Below are positions 11,867 through 23,339 of a stretch of 64,000 nt of DNA, one piece after another. A model generated the notes under the pieces. The model made no database searches. It worked only from the letters and a program-made list of their open reading frames with translations, and was not told the origin of the DNA. Source of the stretch: Malachius bipustulatus (taxonomy: Eukaryota; Arthropoda; Insecta; Coleoptera; Melyridae); NCBI GenBank assembly GCA_910589415.1, contig OU342639.1, positions 9,122,268-9,186,267 of the forward strand, written 5' to 3'. Within the stretch, counting starts at the first letter, position 1, and every line of letters starts with the position of its first letter. Position numbers and translations under genes: made by a program.

Positions 11867-14041
11867 CAGGGTGATTCATGAGTGACCTTACATAGACCAA
11901 TGGTGATAAGCGGACTTCAAGGCGGGTCGAAAACCACAAAAGAAATTTTTTTTGTGTGATTGGTTAAGAAGTTACAGGGTGTTTCATGTCTCAGGTACAA
12001 AACTTTGATAGGCGATATTTCTGAAACGGCTGGAGATATTTTGTAGAAATTTACTAGGAATGGTGCATTCCGGAAACTCATCAAAACCGCATTCTGAGTT
12101 AATTAAAAATCCAGGACCGGACTTGAAAATTTTTGCCCCCATGGTCTTTGTTGAAAAAGTTTATTTTCTGACCGTGCTACTGAAAAACTGTCATCGAATT
12201 TGAAAAGGTAAGAAAAAACTCTATAGAAATCATTCCTCAATTTGAACGGCACACCCAAACCGTCTCGAAAAAAAAATGTCAAAGTAAAACTTCTCAGTAA
12301 ATTATCGTTTTCGAGCAGACATATTTTACTTAATGTTCGTCTGAATTCCTTCAAATTTATTTTTTGACTTGTTTCTGTGGGAAAAATGATGGACAGAAGG
12401 CCAAGCTTTATTACTGGGAAATCAGGTGTCAACTACAAAATTTTCAGATTTCACTAATAATCACAAATCATTTCACTAATAACGAATACCAGACATTATG
12501 TTTGTGTATAGTTTCTGCAATGGAAATTCAAGAGCAGCTGCGAGAGAATACCATAGAAGATCACATTCGAAGAACACCGGCCCATGTAACGTTTCGCGTC
12601 TGTTTTCCAATTTTCTCGAAACCACGGCATATTTCTCTGAGTTCAAAGGAATGCTGAACCTCAATTGGAAAATCTGAGCCATAAAACATCGTGGAGATGG
12701 TGGCAGTAAATCCAAGTACAAGTACGCGAAGAATTGGGCAAGCACTGAGCATTTCTCAATCAAGAGTATGGCGAACTTTGAAAAAAAGAAGAGCGGATCC
12801 CATCCCTGTCACGTACAAAGCGTACAGAGGCTTCAACCATTCAATGAAGAAGTTCCATTGAATGGACTGCGTAGAATTTTGTGTACTGATCGAAGCTCAG
12901 TTCACGCGGGATGGTGTAACGAATAAAAAAAACTCCCATCACCTATGGGCATATGAAAATCCGCGCTCTGTTGTTCAGAAGAACTCGCAACAGATTTTCT
13001 ATAAATGGCAGTGTGGCATTGCAAATGATACCCTAATAGGACCCCATTATTTGCTGGACGGCTCACGGGGGAAATTGATTTACTTTTCCTACAAGTCATT
13101 TTGCCCGGCTTGCTTGCAGAGGCGAACGTGAACAGGCGTGCTCTTTCCTTCCAGCAAGATGGGGCACCACCGCATTTTTCTCGACAAGTCAGAGAGCATC
13201 TCCACAATGAGTACCCCAATCGTTGGTTCGGGCGCGGCGGCCCTCATTCCTGACCACCTAGGTCCCCCAACCTCACTGCTTTAGACTATTACCCATGGGG
13301 CCATATGAAGCAGGAAGTCTAAAAAACGGAAGTAAGTACCAGAGAGGAGCTCAGGACGCGAATACTGGTAGTTGCTGATGAAATTAGAAACAACAGGCAA
13401 ATAATTCAAAAAGCAAACCAAAATTTATGGAAACGCAGCAGGAAATGTATTGAAGTTGGTAAAGGACATTTTGAGAACCGTTTATAACATTAATATTGAT
13501 AACATTTAATTTACACTGACATTTTTCCCACAGAAACAAGTCAAAAAATAAATTTGAAGGAATTCAGACGAACATTAAGTAAAATATGTCTGCTCGAAAA
13601 CGATAATTTACTGAGAAGTTTTACTTTGACATTTTTTTTTCGAGACGGTTTGGGTGTGCCGTTCAAATTGAGGAATGATTTCTATAGAGTTTTTTCTTAC
13701 CTTTTCAAATTCGATGACAGTTTTTCAGTAGCACGGTCAGAAAATAAACTTTTTCAACAAAGACCATGGGGGCAAAAATTTTCAAGTCCGGTCCTGGATT
13801 TTTAATTAACTCAGAATGCGGTTTTGATGAGTTTCCGGAATGCACCATTCCTAGTAAATTTCTACAAAATATCTCCAGCCGTTTCAGAAATATCGCCTAT
13901 CAAAGTTTTGTACCTGAGACATGAAACACCCTGTAACTTCTCAACCAATCACACAAAAAAAATTTCTTTTGTGGTTTTCGACCCGCCTTGAAGTCCGCTT
14001 ATCACCATTGGTCTATGTAAGGTCACTCATGAATCACCCTG
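11867..14041. mobile_element. Tc1/mariner-superfamily transposon with 522-bp inverted repeats
   Basis: It starts TA|CAGGGTGATTCATGAG and ends with the exact reverse complement followed by TA. The left arm 11867-12388 and right arm 13520-14041 are both 522 bp and nearly identical, so the insertion is fairly recent or the arms have been homogenised. The 1.1-kb interior holds a decayed DDE transposase (12490-13489). TA target site and transposase agree with the IS630/Tc1/mariner superfamily. The ends match the short MITE at 31998-32131. It is inserted in the foldback element 11502-14838. Confidence 0.85.
12490..13489 (+). pseudogene. Decayed DDE transposase (IS630/Tc1/mariner superfamily)
   Basis: Plus-strand fragments in shifting frames follow the order of an insect transposase group of this superfamily. 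There is an HTH-like piece (NPSTSTRRIGQALSISQSRV, about 12710-12770), then LIGPHYLLDG (about 13036-13065). Next is a catalytic-region piece (FQQDGAPPHFSRQVREHL, about 13147-13200), followed by RWFGRGGP, a PPRSPNL block and LDYYPWGHMK near 13280-13310, and a C-terminal helix-rich tail to 13489. Several frameshifts and stops disable it. It matches the family known for QQDGAPPHF and WPPRSPDL motifs. It is the only sizeable transposase remnant seen within a CAGGGTG-ended element here. Confidence 0.8.
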
Positions 14042-14058
14042 TATAAAAAAAATTATAA

Positions 14059-14760
14059 TGAAAAGCACGGTAAATTTTTGGTTTTCACGGCAAAAAAAGC
14101 TCCATTTAATTTAAGCGACTAAGCGTTGTAAAATCCATTTACCCTATTTTTTTTTCATCGTGTGATTCACGCAGTACTATGCAACCGTCAAGTTAAGCTT
14201 TATAAATATTAATTATTTTCTCAGCTAAAAAACGTGTAGCGAGGCAAATTTTTTTGGTTTTCACGTCAAATTTATGACAAAAAAGCTCCACTTAATCGAC
14301 TAAGCATTGGAAAATCCATTTAATAAATTTTTTCAGCGAGTGATTCATCATTCTATGAAACCGTCAAGTAAAGCTCTATCGGTAGGAATTTTTCAGCTAA
14401 AAAACGTGTAGCGCGGCAATTTTTTTTGTTTTCACGTCGAATTTACGACAAAAAAGCTCCACTTAATTGACTAAGCATTGGAAAATCCATTTAATAAATT
14501 TTTTCAGCGAGTGATCCATCATTCTATGAAACCGTCAAGTAAAGCTCTATCGGTAGGAATTTTTCAGCTAAAAAACGTGTAGCGCGACAATTTTTTTTGT
14601 TTTCGCGTCGAATTTACGACAAAAAAGCTCCACTTAATCGACTAAGCATTGCAAAATCCATTTAATAAATTTTAATAAACCGTCAAGTAAAGCTTTATCA
14701 GTAGTTAAATTTTAATTAAAAAACGTGTAACGCGACAAATTTTTTGTTTTCACGATAAAT
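14059..14760. repeat. Tandem array, ~172-bp units, about four copies
   Basis: Anchors AACGTGTAGCG recur at 14231, 14403 and 14574, and as AACGTGTAACG at 14722. Spacings are 172, 171 and 148 bp, and a more diverged unit precedes them from 14059. Shared blocks include AAAAAGCTCCACTTAAT, GCATTGGAAAATCCATTTAA and AACCGTCAAGTAAAGCT. These units form the right arm of the foldback element; related units in reverse complement lie at 11540-11860. Confidence 0.85.
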
Positions 14761-14838
14761 TTACGACAAAAAAGCAACAATTAATGCAAGTGCTTAAAGG
14801 TGAAAAAATCGAAAGTGGTAATGTTACCTTTATGAACG

Positions 14839-17338
14839 TCTATTTTTGATAGGAGCTAGGACAACTCTTTTGATAAGAGCTGCAACTCCTTTAGTGGGGG
14901 TCAAGGGGTAGTATGTAACTCCAAAAAACGGGTAGCAGGGTAACTTCCAAAAACGGCCAAAATAGACAGTGCATATAGGTTCATGGTTACTTAAAGAAAA
15001 ATAACTATTTGTTCACTTATGAATACAATAATACAGCACTATGAGAAAAAACCGTCACCTTTTATTCTAACGATGCAATACAATGTGATAGGATAGGTGT
15101 AGTAGGTATAATTGGTTGTTCCTAAAGTTAATAACCCTAAATCGTCTACAACTGAAACTGATATATTATTGTCGGCAGCCAGTCGTTTTCAGCAATTAGT
15201 CGTAGGTATAATACCCACCAAGCAGTATAAGGTATAGGGTATAGGTATAAGTATTAACTAATAGAAAAACCTGAAATGGAATACAAACAAATCCCATAAT
15301 GTATGTATGCAGGACACTGGGCAGTAATACATTAAACACATACATCTACATAATACTAAGTACATACATACATACATAATACATATTAATGACACGGGCA
15401 CGAGTTTAGGTTTAGGAGAGACCAAGCGTAGACAAGAATACAACACATGGCAGGGCAGCAGGAAGGGCGGAAAGCTGCACAACAGGATAACGCAGCAAAA
15501 CGCGATGGATTCGCACCCGCGACGGACAGAACAACGACCCCGAATATCGTATAGGGTAAAATAGGGGTCGTCGGGGGAGAGATAGGCGAGCAGTTATTCA
15601 CACAGGGGGCGTCGCTGCACCGATGCGGTGTAGCCCTGATCGCAAATGCGGTGTCTGTCTGTCTGTAGCTTTAGCTTTTAGTAGTGCCTGTCTGTCATTG
15701 TCATTCTACTCTTTACGGGCTTGATATATCGGCACTATGCTGTTTTATGATTTTTATGCAGTGTTAGTGTTTCTCAATCAAAGGGACATGTCACACACCT
15801 ACTCTTGGGATTCAGGTCCCTTTCCCTTTGAGAGTACTTACATACATGAAAATGAAAAATCCTTTCAAATTCAAAGAGAACTCCACGCATTTTCCCTAAT
15901 AATTGTTAGAAGTAAAATCCTACAATGATTGGCTTGAAAATCTACAGATGAGCTTAAGAGCTTTAGCATTTAAGTCGTTTCTCGTAACATTGTTAATTCC
16001 GAAAATGCTTCATCAAAAAAAGATTATCTTGACACTCGACGGTACCTGTTTAATGTGTTTGTTTGACGAAAAATGGAAATTGAAATAATTTTCACCTTTT
16101 AGCTATTTATTGAAAAAGAATGACCCCACCCAATGATTTCCCAAAAATGTTAAAATTAAATCGACCTCTATTCTATCTGGAACTTATAGATATTTAAGAA
16201 CACGACAGCAAACCGAAAGGGTTGCCTGGCCTGTCAAGTTAGCAATAAAACCGGATACGGGCTAAAGCGACACAAAGGAAAGGTAAGGTGTGGGCATGAA
16301 AAACTCCGGGGAAACTCGAGACTGGAGTAGGAAGAATGAGTATCTAGAAAGAGCTATCGAAAAAACGTTGAGCGTTGAAAAGTGGGAAGTGGGATGGGTA
16401 TATATAGGAGGGTAAATATCATAGACGAGTTACGTAGGTATACAACATGAAAAAGGTGGGATATAGGAAATAGGAAATAGATGTGGTGATGATGAGATAG
16501 GCTTAATTTCCCTTAACGATACAAACAGTAGGTAGGTACCTACCTCTAAAAATAAAAACAATAAAAATATTGCAAATTACTAAAAAAAGTAGCTAGAGGG
16601 ATCCGGAAGCAAAAACGTTGATGATGGATTCGGTAATGGATCGTTCATAAAAGCAATAAATAATAATAATTTTGTACGAATTCCATGTTCCGAATCCAAA
16701 GATTTACATTCATGCAGATTAATGGGAAATTATAGCAGGTAGGTAGGTACAGTAAATCTTATAAACGTACCAGTACCATGGCCACAGTTGTAGGTACTTT
16801 TAGACAATTATTACTCTTCATTGATAATGGAAATCATTTTTATAAGATTTACTATTAACTGAAGTAGGTATGCATAATAAATTATCATATAAAAAAAAAT
16901 TAAAAAAACTTATTACTACAAAAAATAAAAATATGGTCAGTTCATGGATAAAAAAAAACTCCAGTTCTTACCCATAAATATGGAACAGCAGGATGTCAAG
17001 ATGAACGGTTGCACAAAACTCTTTCTTAAAATAAAAAAACAACCCACAATTCTATCCATCAAAACATCAAGAACATTAATCGCTGTCTTTAGTAAGGATA
17101 AGGAAGTGTTAAGACTAGTAGACTGTAGAGTAGTAGACAGTATAGCTGCTATGTCAGCATCATATAGGTACCTATATGTACAATAAATGGAAATACTATC
17201 AAAGATATAACAAAGTACGAGTAGTTAACATGAGTATGTACTATAATGTGGTAAGAAGGAATGATTGCATGGATGTATATTCCCTATAGTACTTAGTTAT
17301 AGACAGTAGTTGTGAATGGGTGTGTAGAGTTAGAGTAG
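14839..17338. other. No gene recognised; CpG-rich patch 15395-15720
   Basis: Mostly AT-rich. The patch 15395-15720 is GC- and CpG-richer, with CTGTCTGT repeats and could be regulatory. The frames through 15737-16088 show no recognisable family, and none has convincing splice signals. Confidence 0.3.
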
Positions 17339-17560
17339 ACCAGAGAGAGGAGTCTGTGGATTGATAACGGGAACAATGAGGCGAGGCACGGAGGGAAGAG
17401 GAGCAGGCTCGAAGCTAAAGCACGAGCGAGCAAGGCTTTCGCGTACTTTGATTTTGGCCAGGGCGGTTCTAGTATTGATCGACGCCTCCCTTCCAGCTCG
17501 CAACCCCCGCAATGTTCCAGATAACCCAGCTATCCACAGAGTGACACTTGACACTCGACT
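17339..17560. other. GC-rich island of unknown role
   Basis: A 220-bp stretch rich in G and C and in CpG, open on both strands in overlapping frames. Open frames on both strands are expected from composition alone. It could be a promoter or an untranslated exon; no decisive signal is seen. Confidence 0.25.
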
Positions 17561-17922
17561 ATGAAACCGGAGTTAGACGGTTCCAAAAACACACGTGATT
17601 AAATGAACCGCCAATGCTAAATTTATCCGTCATCCATTCATGCAGAGCTGGTTTTTCTAATCCCACAACAATCCCAAAAATACTCTTGCCGCAGATCTAC
17701 TCGATTCTTTCCCTGGAATTAATATCTAGAGAGGTTGTAGGTATCTACCTACCTACCCGGCGTAACACGATACTACAAACTACAAGCACCAAGGCCCAAG
17801 GCATAGGTAATTGACCCGATGGCGAGCTACAAAACAAAAATACAGCTAGCGGCACCTAGCAACCTATTCAAAAAGTGAAAATCTGGGGTTCAAAAAGGTA
17901 GAAAGAGCAAAAGTAAACTCAC

Positions 17923-18213
17923 CTAGCCGTGAATTAGGCTTCCTAGTCCTAGGGTTTTTCAGCAGGGCGGGAATGTAACGGCGCGGCCTTGGGCTTCCTG
18001 CACCAGCATGTGTCGCCGTACCGTCGCTGGCGCTCAAAAAACGCGCCGCTGGCTCGGGAAACCGCCGGCTCTATCTGGGCCGATGCTGGACGCTGGATGC
18101 CGCCGGCCGTAGACCGGTCAGCACCTCTTCTCACCTGAATGGCAAAAAGGCTGGAAGGGCGGCGTCCGCCGACAGCAGTGGTGCAGGCAGGTTCGCTCAC
18201 GTCTCACTGATGG
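17923..18213 (-). other. Candidate CpG-rich first exon and promoter (minus strand)
   Basis: The minus strand ends with a consensus donor CTAG|GTGAGT at 17923/17922. A second strong donor TTCAG|GTGAGAAG lies near 18133. The stretch is CpG-rich in an AT-rich setting, and an ATCAGTG initiator-like site lies near 18212. The longest ATG frame (18200 to 17949) stops before the donor, so if transcribed this is probably 5' untranslated sequence with an upstream ORF. It may feed the exon at 7915-8121 on the same strand. Confidence 0.4.
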
Positions 18214-18741
18214 CAAAAACAACTTCCAAACTCCAGGTAACTGTTGACGGAGTGCACTGGGAGTTTTTTCTTCGAATTTATTAGAATGATCACTAATAAT
18301 TATTGATGGCTGTCGAGTGGGGATACTTTAGGCGAACACCAAAAGAAACGAACTCTAATAAATGTTGTATTATGTTATGAGTAGGTACACAGACAACAAA
18401 ACTGCAGGATATTGCAATTTTTAGAATGAATAAAACAGTATTTTATAGAATATTAGTGTTTTGTTATTTAGTTACGAATATTGATTAGGTGGAAAGCAAT
18501 ATGTAGGTACAGAACTGAATACTTATTATAACGAGGAAAGAGTTAACGTTTTAATTTAACGGACTGTAATTATAACGAATGAATCAACGAACGGCAGAGT
18601 AGTATAATAATGAATGATTAGTTGTAAGTATATTATATAAAGTATTAAGTAATTATGCAAGGAATGATATTATTACATAACGTACACTACCAAACGTAAC
18701 ACAAGTGTTATTCAGAGAGTGCAGTAACTAAATGGTGTTGC

Positions 18742-18985
18742 ATGGTGGTGGTGGCGCAGCGGAGGGTGTCGGCCGGGCCTAGGGGTAGCAATCGGGTCGA
18801 TACTGTGCGCACGCGTCTCGCGCCCCCGCGTCCTAAAGCCGGTGGGTTATCGAGGGGGCAAAGCCAGCCCTGTCGCTCGCCCCTGGACCTGGGAGGGTCG
18901 ACGACTCGACGCCCGATCTAGCCGGCCAGAGCCGGATCTGCCTCCTCTATCCCTATATTTCGGTCCGACCGCGATCGAAGTCAAA
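18742..18985 (+). repeat. GC-rich tRNA-like SINE candidate
   Basis: It begins with a good RNA polymerase III A-box (TGGCGCAGCGG, about 18750) and has a weaker B-box-like GGGTCGATACT about 45 bp on. A further 180 bp of GC-rich sequence with an abrupt composition boundary follows. This fits the head and body of a tRNA-derived SINE. The B-box is imperfect and no second copy is seen in this window. Confidence 0.35.
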
Positions 18986-19112
18986 CAAGGTCGCCAAAAC
19001 ACCAAAATTTACCAATATTCGGGGAAAAACCCGGATTGTTAATTGTCGTACAACACTCGTTTATCATTCGTACCTGAACAGTAGAAATATTGACTTTCCG
19101 ACGAACAGGGTA

Positions 19113-20023
19113 GTTAACAATTCGATGCACACCATTATAGGATCTCGGAAACGGTAAAAGATACAGGGTTGATTAAATTAGAGAAAAGTTGCACAATTTG
19201 ATGCTGCTTAATAAGAACCTGAAGAAAATTTATGGAACTTCGCAGGTGTTACTGAAATATTATGAAAAAACTCAAAAATTGAGATTTCTTATTTCAGCCA
19301 CATATTTTCCGTTATTGAAAAAAAATGGAATTATTTTTTTTAGCCTTACATACCTAAGTCATCAAAAGCTATATCATCTGGCTTTTCTAAAATTTTAAAG
19401 GCCTACTAACTAGATCTCAGAGTTTTCATAGTCAACTTTTGTTTTTCTTATTCTTTTTTCGTGTCATTGACTATTAAAAAAATAAGAAAACAAATAATCG
19501 TTCAAAAAAATTTCTTAAAAATTTTATTCTTTTTTGTCGAAAAAAATAACCTGCTCTCTTTAACCGAATGTCACACAAATACCATGCGGCAAGTAACGTC
19601 ACGTCGCGACGTCACATCGCCGTTATTCGTTTACATAATTTTTTTTTTTTCGAAAAAAAAAATTAAGAATTTTTTTGAATGTGGTAGATTTTTTGTTTCC
19701 TTGATTTTTCTAATACCGAAAGACACGAAAAAACAATGGGGCGGCCATAAGAAAAACAAAAATTGACCATGAAAACTCTGCGATCTAGTAGTCCTTGAAA
19801 GTTTTGGAAATTATTTTTTCAATAATAAAAAAAATATGACTGAAAAAATAAATTTCGATTTTTTTTAGTTTTTTTTTATCATATTTTAGCATCGCCTAAG
19901 TTTCCATAAATTTTATTTCAGATTCTTAATAAGCGTAAAATTGTGCAATTTTTCTCTAATTCAACCGACCCTGCATCTTTTACCGTTACCGAGATCCCAA
20001 TGGTGAGCATCGAATTGTTAACC
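19113..20023. repeat. Foldback element with GTTAAC-flanked ends
   Basis: The left side (19113 to about 19460) and right side (about 19740 to 20023) are reverse complements with mismatches. Outer ends read GTTAACAATTCGATGC. A second inner end, CAGGGTTGATTAAATTAGAG, begins about 50 bp in. The inner end and core (GTTTTTCTTAT near 19440, GGCGGCCATAAGAAAAAC near 19740) are shared with the element at 51096-52084. No transposase is present. Confidence 0.75.
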
Positions 20024-21241
20024 ACCGTGTATACATACTTCGAAATTGACAAATATCACTCTAGAGTTGAAAAGTAAATTATCACACGAGGGTGATATGT
20101 AAATTGAGTATAAATGTCATTAGGTTTTAAGTTAGGCAGTTTTTATGGAATTTTAAACACTTACGGGTTTTTATCTATTAAGTTTAATGATGCAGACGCA
20201 AAATAGTAAAATAAAAAAATCTATCTAACGTTTTCGAAATATTAATTTCAATTAAAAGCACACATTCATATTGGCGTCAACCTTATACCCAAAATGTGAC
20301 CATAATAAACAACACAATAAACAATTAAAATTGTAGTTACTTAATAATAATAATATGGCCTACTTTCTATTTCTGCAATTCTAAATTGTTGTTATTTTAA
20401 CCTTTTCTAATTCAATCATTACTTTTATTTGTAAGGTTTTCAAATAAAAGTATTTAAAAAATTTAAAATTGTGCATTAATCTGTGGTCGTAGGAAAAATA
20501 ATGTACATTACTTGTGTGGAAAGTGTCATTTCATACTCGTGGGGTTGTCATACTCGGCTGACGCCTCGTACGATACCAATCTCCCACTCGTGTGAAATGG
20601 GTCACTTTCCACACTAGTAATGTAATATACTATTTTTAGTTCTTATCTATAACTTTAATTATCTATTATTAAAAAGTTCTAAAACTGCAATCCTCTTATA
20701 AAAGATGTCCCTATGTTATATTATATGTTGGTACTTATGTATGTGTGCTACGGACAGTAACATTTTAGCTCAGTTAAGTTGGTGTTAAAAACCCCGCCTA
20801 AGTGCGAATTTTTATAAAATTCAACCTGATTCGTTTGTCCACCGTTCAAAAAAAAAAAATATGGAAATTTTTTTTAATTGACAGGTAGCCATATCCTTTG
20901 CAGTGGCGGCTTTTCAGATGAAGTGAGTGAAGTGCCACGTCAACTGTTTCTAAACAAAAATTGTTTTTCTTCAATTCATCATGATTTTTTTGCAAGATCC
21001 GATTAGCTCCACTTTTGCCGGTCAGGTCTAATTTTTTTTCAAGGTACGGTTTTTTCCCAGATCAGGTTTGATGGATTCTTTTTTTTTTGCAAAGTTCAGT
21101 TTCCGTCGAAAATTCGAGCTTTTTTCGAGCTTTTCAAACCGCTTTCCGGAATTTTCAAGGTCCTGTTAGTTCAATTTTTTGAAAATTCGGTCAATTCGAA
21201 CATTAGAACTTTATTTGAGCACTGTCAAGCCGTCCTAAAAA
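20024..21241. other. Intergenic, no gene seen
   Basis: AT-rich. A small imperfect hairpin at 20500-20620 pairs GTACATTACTTGTGTGGAAAG with its reverse complement near 20600. From about 21000 it resembles the degenerate motif array seen at 22300-22715. Confidence 0.35.
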
Positions 21242-22239
21242 TACAATGTGTCCCAGATTCGCGTCTCTGTACAGCGCTTACAGCAAAGATTAAATGGGGA
21301 AAGTTTTAGGGGAAACTTTGTGCATTCGATAACCGGTTTCAGATTTACGATCGGTCAATAATTGGTTTTGGAAATATCGGCCAAAAACCGAAAATGGCTG
21401 ATTTTGTTTTTCGCAAGTAAGTCCGAAACGGTTAATTTGACAGCTGTCAAAATGTGACATTATCGAGACACTTTTTTAAGACGAATAAGATAGCCTGTAT
21501 GACAGGTCTCAATCGTCTTTTGTTATTCCGCAACCCGCCTCAACTTTCGTTTTTCTTATGACCGCCATGTTGAATTTTTCCCTTTTTGAAAGCAATTTAT
21601 TTTTCTGATTACTACACTACGAGTTATATTTTTTTTTCAATCCAATATGGCGTCCATAAGAAGAAAAGATAAGAACTAACGATTTTTCACCATTTTAAAA
21701 TGCTAGAGACTTGAAAAGTATTTGTATTCCTTGTTGAAAAGTGTCCTAACAAATAATGGCGAAAAATCGATACCTATTTTTTCTTCTTATGGACGCCATA
21801 TTGGATTTTTTTTTAAATATTATAACTCGTAGTGTTATACATCTTAGTAATCAGAAAAATAAATTGCGTTCAAAAAAGGAAAAATCCAACATGGCGGTCA
21901 TAAGAAAAACGAAAGTTGAGGCGGGTTGCGGAATAACAAAAGACGATTGAGACCTGTCATTTTATCTTTGCTATCTTATTCGTCTTAAAAAAGTGTCCGG
22001 ATATTGTCACATTTTGACAGCTGTCAAATTAACCGTTTCGGACTTACTTGCGAAAAACAAAATCCGCCATTTTAGGTTTTTGGCCGATATTTCCAAAATC
22101 AATTGACCGATAGTAAATCTGAAACCGGTTATCGAATGCACAAAGTTTCCCCTAAAACTTTCCCCATTTAACCTTTTTGCTGTAGCTGTAATAGGAGCCG
22201 AGATCCCTGTATAGAAACGCGAATCTGGGACACATTGTA
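21242..22239. repeat. ~1-kb palindromic element, ~450-bp arms
   Basis: Ends read TACAATGTGTCCCAGATTCG and its reverse complement. The left arm to about 21690 matches the right arm from about 21760 at high identity, leaving a loop of some 60-70 bp. The arms contain the GTTTTTCTTATGACCGCCAT block also found in the elements at 19113, 49270 and 51096. Open frames inside are consequences of the repeat and show no transposase motif. Confidence 0.8.
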
Positions 22240-22299
22240 TATTTTTTCAAGTTTGGTTTGACAAGATCCGGTCAGATCAGAATTTTTGTTTGTTTTTGG

Positions 22300-22715
22300 C
22301 AAGGTCTGATTTGACAGGGTTGGGTATTAGCCCCAAAATTCGAACTTTTTTTGAAACTTATCAAATCGGGCCTTGCAAAAAAAATTGAGCTGACCGAACT
22401 TTGCAAAAATTGAATGTTCGAGCTAACCGCACTATGCCAGAAAAAATAAAAAATAAAAAATCGACCTGATTGGACTTTGAAGAAATCGGCTTTTAGTGCT
22501 GATAAGGACTTTGTCTAACCGGATCTTGCAAATAACAAATTTTGAGAAGAGCGGACTTCGCAAAAAAATCGAGCTGACCAGATTTTGCAAAAATCATATT
22601 TTCGAGCTGACCAACCTAGTAAAAAAAAATCAAGCTAACCGGATTTTGAGTAAAAAAATTTACAGCTGACCGGAGTTTGCAAAAATCGATTTTTCGAGCT
22701 GACCAGACCTTGTAC
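22300..22715. repeat. Degenerate tandem motif array
   Basis: Variants of GAGCTGACCGGACTTTGCAA recur about every 40-60 bp with poly-A spacers (for example near 22385, 22570, 22655 and 22695). The palindrome 21242-22239 appears to have landed next to or inside this older array. Confidence 0.55.
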
Positions 22716-22716
22716 T

Positions 22717-22800
22717 GTATAGAATCTGTGTCTAAGCGGATAAGCTTCTTGACTGTCGTTCGAAGGTACGCTGGTTCAAACCCCGTTAGGGTAAGAATAC
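22717..22800 (+). repeat. tRNA-like SINE head or tRNA pseudogene
   Basis: An A-box-like TGTCTAAGCGG at about 22730 and a B-box GGTTCAAACCC at about 22772 are spaced as in a tRNA. The T-stem and acceptor stem do not pair well, so a functional tRNA is unlikely. Confidence 0.4.
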
Positions 22801-23339
22801 TTTTTTTTATTAACAAGCAGTTTTATCGATAAATTTAACCACTTGCATTCTCTCTTCCTTCCTCGATACAAAATATACGATAGGTAGCACACAACGATAT
22901 TCGCGAACTATCAAGACGCGAGTTGTACATACTTCCGTCTCACTCGCGCTCATCTTTTTTTATTTTATTTAGAATTGCCCACGATTTAAACGTTTTTCGG
23001 ACAAATTTTACTCGATTGACTATGCAATGCTGTAGGAGGAGTATTATACCTATAATAGTCCAGTCGGTAAAGTAAAAAACGTATCAAAAGTTCATAAAAA
23101 ATATTATCTAAGATTTTCCTTCAATAAATGTTAGTGAAGAGCTTATAGAACATAAATACACAAAAATCAGTTATGGGGGTGCAACGTGCAACGCGTCCCC
23201 CTAAAAAACCACACCTTTTGTGAAAAGAGTATTTTTTCGCTAATAACTCGTTAATCGTTGGATATATCAAAAAAGTATTTATTAGAAGAAAGGAAGCCTG
23301 AGTGATTTCCCAAAAGAAAGGTTTCTTGTAATTTTTTCG

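Larger units (their letters stand above)
11502..14838. mobile_element. Foldback element with tandem subrepeats in its arms
   Basis: The left end (11502 onward, motif ACTACCACTTTCGATTTTTT) is the reverse complement of the right end (to 14838). Inside each end lie tandem subunits of about 172 bp, at least two on the left (11540-11860) and about four on the right (14059-14760). Long terminal repeats built of subrepeats are typical of FB/Galileo-type foldback DNA elements. Its interior is now occupied by the CAGGGTG transposon at 11867-14041. No transposase of its own is visible, so assignment to the P superfamily is only by analogy. Confidence 0.65.

Noticed and set aside
12902..13219. 105-codon minus-strand ORF in the 11867 transposon
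   Set aside because: It is the antisense shadow of the decayed plus-strand transposase.
12103..13805. Paired ORFs (109 and 83 codons) in the arms of the 11867 transposon
   Set aside because: The same frame occurs in both inverted arms because they are copies, and it is not a transposase.
14059..14760. CRISPR-like array
   Set aside because: Whole 172-bp units repeat with no unique spacers, in an animal genome; these are transposon subrepeats.
17330..17564. Overlapping ORFs on both strands in a GC-rich patch
   Set aside because: High GC content lowers stop frequency on both strands. No splice signals or family features support either.
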